Positions 7,386-13,736 of a stretch of 14,673 nt of DNA are shown piece after piece. The notes under the pieces are model-generated. The model was not told where the DNA came from and ran no database searches. It saw only the letters and a program-made list of their open reading frames with translations. A program made the translations under genes and the position numbers. This DNA is from Bacteroidales bacterium (GTDB taxonomy: Bacteria; Bacteroidota; Bacteroidia; Bacteroidales; UBA932): NCBI GenBank assembly GCA_024401945.1, contig JAKSKC010000027.1:1-14673 (forward strand). The letters run 5' to 3'. Within the stretch, counting starts at the first letter, position 1. The number at the start of each line of letters is the position of its first letter.

Positions 7386-7832
7386 TTATTTCTTCTTGTC
7401 AACGATTGCTGAACGGATGACGCCGGATACGATGGCTACGATGGCTACGACACCGGTGATATAGGTTGCATTAAGAATCGTGTCTGAAAGCTTGAGAGTG
7501 CCGGCGCTTACAGGCTCGCCTGTATATCCGACAGCATCAGCTCCGGAAGCGAATACCCAACCGATCAGGCAAACAACCGCGATGGAACCGAAGATGATTC
7601 CGATCTTGAGGAGTTTGGCAGGGTTGGTCTTAGCCATCATCACGAGACCGATTACAACGGCCAGCACGGCGATGGCTATCATGATGTATGTCCAAGCCAG
7701 AAGCGTGTTGGTTGCCGGCATCGGATCATTTCCCAACTGCCATCCGGCGGTGAATCCCCAAACGAGGATTGCAACGCTGATGACGATCAGGCCGATCATA
7801 CATCCTTTGAAGAATTTATTGATATTTTTCAT
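7386..7832 (-). CDS. Four-helix membrane protein of unknown function in the exb cluster
   Basis: I do not recognise a characterised family. The protein has 148 residues and is almost entirely membrane-embedded, with hydrophobic segments at about 9-30, 45-66, 75-95 and 119-142, a lysine-rich N-terminus (MKNINKFFKG) and a basic C-terminal tail (VDKKK). That pattern predicts both termini in the cytoplasm. It has no cysteine pair, signal peptidase site or enzyme motif. It lies between exbB (20-base gap) and the first exbD (6-base gap) in the same operon, so its stoichiometric expression with the proton motor is likely. An accessory or assembly subunit of the ExbB-ExbD complex is the obvious inference, but nothing in the sequence proves it. 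Confidence 0.85.
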   Translation of the reverse strand: MKNINKFFKGCMIGLIVISVAILVWGFTAGWQLGNDPMPATNTLLAWTYIMIAIAVLAVVIGLVMMAKTNPAKLLKIGIIFGSIAVVCLIGWVFASGADAVGYTGEPVSAGTLKLSDTILNATYITGVVAIVAIVSGVIRSAIVDKKK

Positions 7833-7852
7833 TGTAATGATTCAAATGATGA

Positions 7853-8650
7853 TTATTTCCCTGATTTTGTAAGCACGTCGATGAGGTCGATAGAAGCTTC
7901 TTCCATATCGATGGTGATCTCGTCAATCTTTGCAAGGATGTAGTTGTAGAACACCTGGAGGATCATGGCGACGATCAAACCACCGACGGTTGTGATCAAA
8001 GCGACCTTCATACCACCGGCAACAATGTTAGGAGAAATATCACCAGCCTTCTGGATATCGTCGAAGGCCTGAATCATACCGATAACGGTTCCGAGGAATC
8101 CGAGAGACGGAGCGATGGCGATGAAGAGGGAGATCCATGAAAGACCGTTCTCCATCTTGCTCATCTGGACTGAACCGAAGGAAATGATATTCTTCTCTAC
8201 AACGTCTACTCCCTGGTCATATTTGAGAAGTCCCTGGTAGAAGATGCTGGCTACAGGTCCGCGGGTCTCGCGGCAAACATCCTTTGCAGCTTCGATTCCG
8301 CCGTTCTTGAGAGCTTCCTCAACCTTAGCGATGAGAGCCTTGGCGTTGATCTTTGCGAATGAAAGATAGAGAATTCTTTCGATGGCAAGGGCGAGGCCGA
8401 TGATCAAGCAGATGATGATCAATGACATGAAGCCTGCACCACCCTCGATGAACTTGGTCTTGAGAGCCTGGGTGAGAGGAATCTCCTCAGGAGCCTCTTC
8501 TGCGAGTGCCGGAGCTGCTTCGGTAGCCTCTTCTGCTACCTGCTCAGTTGCTTCAGGAGCTGCTTCAGTGTTTTCTTCCTGGGCGGCGGCGATGTTTGCA
8601 GTGAAGACCAGAATGGTCATAGCTGCCAAAAACATGAAAATTTTTTTCAT
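7853..8650 (-). CDS. exbB: MotA/TolQ/ExbB-family proton channel protein
   Basis: Core channel subunit of a TonB- or Tol-type energy-transducing motor in the inner membrane, 265 residues. A signal peptide at 1-23 (cleavage likely after IAAA) is followed by a low-complexity Glu/Ala/Pro/Thr-rich segment at about 25-57. Membrane helix 1 is at about 74-91, a long cytoplasmic stretch at about 95-170, and helices 2 and 3 at about 172-196 (IAPSLGFLGTVIGMIQAF) and 214-240 (VALITTVGGLIVAMI), which are the family signature. The signal peptide and acidic extension are absent from E. coli ExbB and place extra residues in the periplasm. It is the first gene of the exb cluster, preceded by a 99-base AT-rich region with a likely promoter. 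Confidence 0.93.
   Translation of the reverse strand: MKKIFMFLAAMTILVFTANIAAAQEENTEAAPEATEQVAEEATEAAPALAEEAPEEIPLTQALKTKFIEGGAGFMSLIIICLIIGLALAIERILYLSFAKINAKALIAKVEEALKNGGIEAAKDVCRETRGPVASIFYQGLLKYDQGVDVVEKNIISFGSVQMSKMENGLSWISLFIAIAPSLGFLGTVIGMIQAFDDIQKAGDISPNIVAGGMKVALITTVGGLIVAMILQVFYNYILAKIDEITIDMEEASIDLIDVLTKSGK
8493..8566 (-). repeat. Short in-frame direct repeats within exbB
   Basis: The segment encoding the Glu/Ala-rich periplasmic linker of ExbB contains two copies of GCCTCTTCTGC (+ strand; 8493-8503 and 8526-8536, 33 bases apart) and two of GGAGCTGCTTC (8511-8521 and 8556-8566, 45 bases apart). Both offsets are multiples of three, so slippage or recombination between copies would change linker length without breaking the frame. 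Confidence 0.7.
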
Positions 8651-8670
8651 AACTGTTTTTGAGTGTTTAA

Positions 8671-8685
8671 TTAATAATTTATTAA
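8671..8685. repeat. AT palindrome in the exbB leader
   Basis: TTAATAATTTATTAA is a 15-base palindrome with 7-base arms around one central base. It lies about 20 bases before the exbB ATG, downstream of the candidate promoter. It could be an operator or a weak RNA stem, but AT-rich leaders produce such palindromes by chance. Confidence 0.4.
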
Positions 8686-8718
8686 GTAGTTAATAGTATT
8701 CTCCTAAAAAAATCGTTG

Positions 8719-8747
8719 CAAGATAGTAAATATATTTGACATCCCAA
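8719..8747 (-). promoter_or_regulatory. Candidate Bacteroidota-type promoter for exbB
   Basis: On the minus strand, TTGG (8744-8747) is followed 18 bases later by TATCTTG (8719-8725), a near match to the phylum's -33 TTTG and -7 TAnnTTTG elements (one T short in the -7). Transcription would begin near 8712, giving a leader of about 60 bases, AT-rich and without a Shine-Dalgarno site near the ATG. The position, in the only sizeable gap of the minus-strand block, supports a promoter here; the exact elements are less certain. Confidence 0.5.
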
Positions 8748-8750
8748 TAC

Positions 8751-9791
8751 TTATTTTGAGATTTCCCCCTTGAGATTTTCGCATAGAGCGGCCTTCACGG
8801 AGTCATTCTCCCTGTATCTTCCCATCAGATAAAACAGCTTTGCGAGGGCGCTTTCCGTCGTGATGTCGAATCCTGATATCACACCGGCGTTCTTGAGCGC
8901 CTTCCCCGTTGCATACAGGTCCATATTCACTTCACCTGTAATGCACTGGGTGACATTGAGAAGGATTTTCCCACAATCTGCGGCCTCCTTGACAATCCTG
9001 ACGAACCAGTCCTTCGAAATGGCGTTGCCCGAGCCGTAGGTCTCGATGATGACGGCCCTCGACCCGTCTCCCAGAAGGGTGTCGCGGACCACCTGTTCGG
9101 TTATTCCCGGATGGACTTTCAGGATGGCGACCCTTGTGTCCAGCTCCGTACTGATGCCGAATTCCCTGTCCACGGGAGCTTGCATTATGCAGGCATTGTC
9201 ATATCTGATGCTGATCCCTGCCGTGGCCAGTGCGGGCCAGTTGGGGGAGTGGAAGGCATCGAATCCGGTGGAGTCCACCTTGGTGCATCTGTTTCCCCTC
9301 AGCAGTTTCGAATCGAAGCATATGCACACCTCGGGCACCATCGGACCGCCGTCCTCATTCCTTGCAGCGGCTATCTCGATGGAGGATACGAGATTCTCCT
9401 TTCCGTCAGTGCGGGGCTGGCCTATAGGCAGCTGGCTTCCCGTGAAGATGACGGGCTTGCCGAGGTTCTCCAGCATAAAACTGAGCGCCGATGCGGAATA
9501 TGCCATCGTGTCGGTGCCGTGCAGGATGACGAATCCGTCATAGCTGTCGTATCTGTCCCTGATGAGTCCGGCCAGGTCATGCCATAGCGCCGGCTCCACG
9601 TCCGACGAGTCTATGAGCGGGTCGAATGTGTAATGGTCGATCCTGACGGCGAATTTCTTCAGTTCCGGCACGGCCTCGAGGATCTGGCTGAAATCGAACG
9701 GCTTCAGTGCGTGGTCTTCCGGATCCTCGCGCATGCCTATGGTCCCTCCCGTATAGATGAGCAGGATGGATGCTTTCTGGTTTTGTGTCAT
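8751..9791 (-). CDS. ansA: Type I (cytoplasmic) L-asparaginase
   Basis: Hydrolyses L-asparagine to aspartate and ammonia. It has 346 residues with no signal peptide, which fits the cytoplasmic type I enzyme. The catalytic threonine motif YTGGTIG places Thr14 at the nucleophile position, HGTDTM supplies Thr93 and Asp94, and Lys171 in RGNRCTK corresponds to the second-triad lysine. The flexible loop after TGGTIGM (REDPEDHALKPF) has no tyrosine where the E. coli enzymes have one; from memory other Bacteroidales sequences share this. The C-terminal domain has the type I pattern (ETYGSGNA). The ATG overlaps the stop of the upstream tatD-family gene by four bases (ATGA), so the two are translationally coupled. 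No terminator is visible after it. Confidence 0.94.
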   Translation of the reverse strand: MTQNQKASILLIYTGGTIGMREDPEDHALKPFDFSQILEAVPELKKFAVRIDHYTFDPLIDSSDVEPALWHDLAGLIRDRYDSYDGFVILHGTDTMAYSASALSFMLENLGKPVIFTGSQLPIGQPRTDGKENLVSSIEIAAARNEDGGPMVPEVCICFDSKLLRGNRCTKVDSTGFDAFHSPNWPALATAGISIRYDNACIMQAPVDREFGISTELDTRVAILKVHPGITEQVVRDTLLGDGSRAVIIETYGSGNAISKDWFVRIVKEAADCGKILLNVTQCITGEVNMDLYATGKALKNAGVISGFDITTESALAKLFYLMGRYRENDSVKAALCENLKGEISK

Positions 9792-10555
9792 ATTCTGAAC
9801 AGTTTCTTTGCGTTGGATGTTGTGACGGAGGCGACTTCTTCGATGGACAGACCTTTCAGGCCGCCTATGGCGGAGGCTATGAGGGGGATGTTGGAACTGT
9901 CGTTCCTCGTGCCTCTCAATGGCACCGGGGCCAGATAAGGGGAGTCTGTCTCAAGCAGTATCCTGTCCAGGGGTATCCTTCTGACCGTATCCGGCAGCTT
10001 CGAGTTCTTGAAAGTGAGCACACCTCCTATCCCCACATACCATTCCCCATAGGATGACAGGCGCCCGAAGGTCTCGAAACTGCCGCTGAAAGCGTGCAGG
10101 TTGCCTCTGAGATGCAGGTGACGGCAGTCATCCATCACCTTGAAGAAGTCATCCGTGGCTTCCCTCAGGTGGATGTTCACCGGGAGGTCCAGGGACGCCG
10201 CCAGCTCGAACTGGAGATGAAGCACCTCCATCTGCTCCCTGCGGAACTGTGCGCCGTAATGATAGTCCAGTCCTATTTCCCCTATGGCGACCACATCCCT
10301 GTCAGTGCACTTCATAAGCTCGTCCATCTCGTCCCTCCACCCTTCGTCCACCGAACCCGGATAAAGCCCCAGCATCGGGTACAGTATCCCCGGATAGCGG
10401 CCGGTCAGTTCGAACATCCCCGGCCTTTCGTGCGAGTCGACGTCGGCCTGGAGCATTCCGGTCACTCCGGCATCGAGGGCCTTCCTGATGACGGAGTCCT
10501 CCTCGCCGCGGAAGGCGCTGTCGCTGAAATGGCAATGTGTGTCCACGAATTCCAT
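9788..10555 (-). CDS. TatD-family metal-dependent hydrolase
   Basis: Metal-dependent nuclease/hydrolase of the amidohydrolase superfamily; relatives degrade DNA 3' ends or trim D-aminoacyl or RNA substrates. It has 255 residues, normal length. All metal ligands are present: His7 and His9 (DTHCHF), Glu93 (GEIGLDY), His129 (NIHLRE), His154 (LHAFSG) and Asp204 (LETDSPYLAP). The second signature, usually GxHP, reads GLYP at 63-66; that His is not a metal ligand, so activity is not ruled out. It sits 9 bases after dprA and overlaps ansA by four bases. Proximity to dprA hints at DNA processing, but the physiological substrate is unknown. Confidence 0.93.
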   Translation of the reverse strand: MEFVDTHCHFSDSAFRGEEDSVIRKALDAGVTGMLQADVDSHERPGMFELTGRYPGILYPMLGLYPGSVDEGWRDEMDELMKCTDRDVVAIGEIGLDYHYGAQFRREQMEVLHLQFELAASLDLPVNIHLREATDDFFKVMDDCRHLHLRGNLHAFSGSFETFGRLSSYGEWYVGIGGVLTFKNSKLPDTVRRIPLDRILLETDSPYLAPVPLRGTRNDSSNIPLIASAIGGLKGLSIEEVASVTTSNAKKLFRI

Positions 10556-10564
10556 TCTACAAAT

Positions 10565-11722
10565 TTAAGAATTTTTGCAGTTAATTGTGCAGCGCTGCTG
10601 CAAGTCAATGTCGATGAAGGAGTCGCTCTCGAGAATACCGGTGATCCCCGATACTTTGCCGTAGTCCCAGCCAAGCCTTTCGCATATACCGCTTACCGTG
10701 ATGCCCCTTTCCTTCCTTACGGCGTCGGCCACCGCCGCGAATTCAAGGGCTTCCCCGGCTGGCAGGATGCCGGTGTAGAAATCCGCGACCCTCTTTCTGA
10801 AATCCTCCTTCTTTGCCCTGCAGGCCAGCCCGAGACAGGTTGCCAGGGCCGGTACGCTCACGATCGGTTCCGCCAGTTTTTCCGCGAGGAGTATATTGCA
10901 CCCTTCCGAACGGAGGTCGTCAATCCTTCCGGGGAGTACGAACACGTCCCTGCCGTAGTCCGACGCCAGCCTTGCGGTTATCATACCTCCGCCCTTCTTC
11001 CTGGATTCCACCAGGATGGTGGCACGGCTCATCCCGGCAATGATCCTGTTCCTGCGGATGAAGGTGACGGCCTGTGGGGATGTCCCCGGAGGGAAATCGG
11101 AAATCAGCGCGCAACCGTCGCCGGACGCTATCCTTTCGGCCAGCTGCCTGTGTGCATAGGGGTATATGTGCTCGATGTCGGTGGGCAGGACGGCTATGGT
11201 CGCCGCACCGTGCTCGAGTGCCGTGCAATGGGCGGTCCTGTCGATGCCTATCGCCAGGCCGCTTACGATGCTTACAGCTGCCCGGGCCGAGGAAAGGCCC
11301 GCCACGATGCGTGCGCACCAGTCCTTGCCGTAGGGGCTCATATCCCTGGTGCCGACAACCGATATGCCCGTGTTTCGGAAAAGTTCCTCCGGACTGTCCT
11401 TCGACAGGATGTAAAGTCCGGCCGGAGCATCCTGGCACTCCGCCAGGAGAGGGGGATATCCGGGCTCTCCGAACGAGACGAAACGGATGCCGCGTCCCTC
11501 CAGCCGCGCCAGTTCCGCGGAACTCCTGTCAAGTTCCTGTCTGCTGACAAGGTGGGACAAACTGCCACGACGCCCGAGAAAACTCTCTATCTCACGGGCG
11601 TTCAGGTCGAAGATTCCGGAAAAACTGCCGAAGCAGGACAGGATGCGTTGCGGGATTTCGGGCGTATAGCCGAAAATCCGGTTCAGCGTGCAGGCGCTGA
11701 CCCTTTCAAGTTGTATGTTCAT
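10565..11722 (-). CDS. dprA: DNA-processing protein DprA (Smf family)
   Basis: Single-stranded DNA-binding protein that loads RecA on DNA taken up by natural transformation; it is also conserved in bacteria not known to be competent. It has 385 residues. An N-terminal helical (SAM/HhH-like) region at about 1-65 is followed by the Rossmann-like DprA core at about 80-290, with VVGTRDMSPYG at 122-132, SGLAIGID at 154-161, the RNRIIAGMS segment at 224-232, and GGGMITA...VFVLPG at 244-265. A C-terminal winged-helix domain lies at about 320-380 (ITVSGICERLGWDYGKV). It starts 24 bases after queA and is followed 9 bases later by the tatD-family gene, consistent with one operon. No other competence gene is in the window. 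Confidence 0.94.
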   Translation of the reverse strand: MNIQLERVSACTLNRIFGYTPEIPQRILSCFGSFSGIFDLNAREIESFLGRRGSLSHLVSRQELDRSSAELARLEGRGIRFVSFGEPGYPPLLAECQDAPAGLYILSKDSPEELFRNTGISVVGTRDMSPYGKDWCARIVAGLSSARAAVSIVSGLAIGIDRTAHCTALEHGAATIAVLPTDIEHIYPYAHRQLAERIASGDGCALISDFPPGTSPQAVTFIRRNRIIAGMSRATILVESRKKGGGMITARLASDYGRDVFVLPGRIDDLRSEGCNILLAEKLAEPIVSVPALATCLGLACRAKKEDFRKRVADFYTGILPAGEALEFAAVADAVRKERGITVSGICERLGWDYGKVSGITGILESDSFIDIDLQQRCTINCKNS

Positions 11723-11746
11723 AGTTCAAGTTTGGTTTGTGAAGCG

Positions 11747-12796
11747 TCAGATTATGAGGAGGGCGTCTCCGTACGGACCGAATTTGTAGTCCTTTTCGAG
11801 AGCTTCCTTATAGGCGGCCATCACTTTCTCGTATCCGCCGAAGGCCGCAACGCTCATAAGCATCGTGGACTCCGGGAGATGGAAATTGGAGACGATGGCA
11901 TCCGGGATGTTGAATTCGTACGGAGGGAAGATGAACTTGTTCGTCCACAGGTCGTTGGCACGGATCTCACTGTCCGTGGTGACGTAGGTCTCGAGGCCCC
12001 TCATTACGGTGGCCCCTATGGCAACCACCTTCCCGCCGGCTTTCTTGGTGCTGTTCACCTTGTCCGCCGTTTCCTGGGTTATGATCATCCTCTCGCAGTC
12101 CATCCTGTGCTTGCTGAGGTCTTCGACATCGACCTTGCGGAAATGGCCTATTCCCATATGGACGGTAATGAAGGTCTTGTCTATGTCCTTGAGGATCATC
12201 CTGTTGAACAACTCCCTTGAGAAATGCAGACCTGCGGCGGGAGCTGAAACCGCACCCTCGTTCTTCGCAAAGATAGTCTGGAAATTCTCCGTGTCCTGCG
12301 GCTCCGGTTCCGGTTTCACCCATTCAGGAATAGGAGTCTGTCCCATTGCGAAAAGGGCCTCCTTGTATTCCTCGTAAGGTCCGTCATAGAGGAAACGGAG
12401 AGTCCTTCCCCTGGATGTGGTGTTGTCGATCACCTCAGCCACAAGGGAGTCGTCGTCTCCGAAATACAGTTTGTTCCCTATACGGATCTTTCTGGCCGGA
12501 TCCACGATGACGTCCCACAGCCTCTGCTCGCGGTTGAGTTCGCGGAGCAGGAACACCATGATGTCGGCGCCGGTCTTCTCCTTCTTTCCGAACAGGCGGG
12601 CGGGCATGACTTTCGTGTCGTTCAGCACGAAAAGGTCGCCCTTTCCGAAATATTCTATGATGTCCTTGAATATCCGGTGTTCAATCTCGCCCGTATCCTT
12701 ATGGAGCACCATAAGTTTGCATTCATCCCTCCAGCGCGGAGGATTGCAGGCGATCTTGTCTTTGGAAAGCTGGAAATTGAACTGTGAGAGTTTCAT
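11747..12796 (-). CDS. queA: S-adenosylmethionine:tRNA ribosyltransferase-isomerase
   Basis: Transfers and isomerises the ribosyl part of S-adenosylmethionine onto 7-aminomethyl-7-deazaguanine in tRNA, giving epoxyqueuosine, the penultimate step of queuosine synthesis at the wobble base of Asn, Asp, His and Tyr tRNAs. It has 349 residues, usual length. Family blocks are NDTKVMPARLFG at 59-70, TTSRGRTLRF, GAVSAPAAGLHFS at 181-193, HMGIGHFRKVDVEDL, and the C-terminal FHLPESTMLMSVAAFGG. Departures from the E. coli enzyme (for example GATVMRGLET) agree with the Bacteroidales version as I recall it. The start MKLSQF is the conserved N-terminus. Its ATG is the last part of a long inverted repeat (12794-12840), which could hide it in mRNA. 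No other queuosine gene is in the window. Confidence 0.96.
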   Translation of the reverse strand: MKLSQFNFQLSKDKIACNPPRWRDECKLMVLHKDTGEIEHRIFKDIIEYFGKGDLFVLNDTKVMPARLFGKKEKTGADIMVFLLRELNREQRLWDVIVDPARKIRIGNKLYFGDDDSLVAEVIDNTTSRGRTLRFLYDGPYEEYKEALFAMGQTPIPEWVKPEPEPQDTENFQTIFAKNEGAVSAPAAGLHFSRELFNRMILKDIDKTFITVHMGIGHFRKVDVEDLSKHRMDCERMIITQETADKVNSTKKAGGKVVAIGATVMRGLETYVTTDSEIRANDLWTNKFIFPPYEFNIPDAIVSNFHLPESTMLMSVAAFGGYEKVMAAYKEALEKDYKFGPYGDALLII

Positions 12797-12840
12797 AAGC
12801 GTCCTATAAAATACATTCTTATATTTTACGGACGCTTATG
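12794..12840 (-). promoter_or_regulatory. Long inverted repeat covering the queA start codon
   Basis: Arms CATAAGCGTCC (12794-12804) and GGACGCTTATG (12830-12840) are perfect 11-bp complements. Inside them, TAAAATA (12807-12813) and TATTTTA (12822-12828) form a second 7-bp stem around an 8-base loop, with a 2-base/1-base internal bulge. In the minus-strand transcript the queA AUG forms the 3' end of the outer stem. The element fills almost all of the 57-base gap between the TPR gene stop and queA. There is no U-tract, so it is not a normal terminator. It could be a translational switch, an RNase processing site, or a DNA operator; see findings. Confidence 0.7.
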
Positions 12841-12853
12841 CCCAAAAGTTTCA

Positions 12854-13732
12854 TTATTCGTCAGAATTCTGAATATTTGCCAACTTTTGCCTGTATTCCT
12901 TCTCCATTTCGCTGTTCTTGCTCTTTTTTGCGAGAATCACGAGGTTCTGCAGGGCGTTGACGTTCTCAGGGTCCGATTTCAGGACCTTCTCATATATCTT
13001 CTTAGCCTTCTGAAGATTCTGCTTGGCGACGAGCCAGTAGGAGCCCTGGTTGCACTGGAAGTCCAGCTTGTCCTTGTAGAGCTTGCTCATCCTGGTGGAA
13101 ATCGTGTTGAAGGCTTCGTAGGATGCAGGGCTGCCTATCTTGAAGAACACGAAGCAGTACTGCTGGATGAGATCGGGGAAATCACCCTCCCCGGCCGGTT
13201 TTCCGGCAATGGTCCAGTCGATGCCGGACTTGCTGTCCATATCGATCATCGTGATGATCTGTGCGAGGGCCATATCCGGTTGCTCTTTCTCATAGGCTAT
13301 CAGGGCGTTGATCCAGTCAACCCTGTACTGCAGCTCCAGAGGTTTCAGACGGATGGCCTTTTCGATGTTGCTGACCGCGAGACCGAATTCATTGATGTCG
13401 TAGAAGTCCTCCTCGAAGTAGTTCACCTTGTTTCCCGTATTGTCCGGAAGGGACATCACAGGTGCGTTCCCGAGGAACTTGTCCTGCATTTTAGGAACCG
13501 CCTCGGTGCGCTTGGACCTGGCCAGATGGTAGTTGAATCTGGCCTCTATCATCTCGCAGTCATTCGGATCCAGCTCCTCCCACTGGTCCAGTACGTTCTC
13601 GATTCCCACACCGGCATAGCCGAGGTTCCTTACAAGACGTTCGTAGCGTGTCTTGAGCGTTTCCTTAGTGTTCTGTGCGAACAGCGGCATTCCCGCAAGG
13701 ATGATTGTCGCGATTGTGATGATTCTTTTCAT
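12854..13732 (-). CDS. Secreted tetratricopeptide-repeat protein of unknown function
   Basis: A 292-residue exported protein: the N-terminal 19 residues form a signal peptide (basic MKR, hydrophobic core, cleavage likely at FA-Q), with no lipobox cysteine, so it is probably periplasmic and soluble. The body is helical; the clearest TPR unit is at about 230-263 (SYWLVAKQNLQKAKKIYEKV...DPENVNALQNL), with weaker ones likely at about 112-165. TPR repeats mediate protein-protein contacts. It starts 4 bases after the RsmF-like gene and is followed by the queA hairpin. No enzyme motif is visible, and I cannot assign a specific role; an envelope scaffold is the broadest reasonable guess. Confidence 0.85.
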   Translation of the reverse strand: MKRIITIATIILAGMPLFAQNTKETLKTRYERLVRNLGYAGVGIENVLDQWEELDPNDCEMIEARFNYHLARSKRTEAVPKMQDKFLGNAPVMSLPDNTGNKVNYFEEDFYDINEFGLAVSNIEKAIRLKPLELQYRVDWINALIAYEKEQPDMALAQIITMIDMDSKSGIDWTIAGKPAGEGDFPDLIQQYCFVFFKIGSPASYEAFNTISTRMSKLYKDKLDFQCNQGSYWLVAKQNLQKAKKIYEKVLKSDPENVNALQNLVILAKKSKNSEMEKEYRQKLANIQNSDE

Positions 13733-13736
13733 ATTC

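Noticed and set aside
10589..10598. GCAGCGCTGC, a perfect 10-bp palindrome near the dprA 3' end
   Set aside because: It lies inside the dprA coding sequence (encoding part of LQQRC), is short, GC-rich and followed by no T-tract; chance occurrence is likely.
10094..12220. An open reading frame of 708 codons on the + strand, antisense to tatD-family, dprA and queA genes
   Set aside because: It runs across three convincingly conserved minus-strand genes and their junctions; its translation shows no domain pattern, membrane pattern or family motif. Long antisense frames of this kind arise from codon bias in GC-rich genes.
12794..12840. Rho-independent terminator between the TPR gene and queA
   Set aside because: The stem is long but has no U-tract on the transcribed strand, and the queA start codon lies within it, so a simple terminator does not fit.
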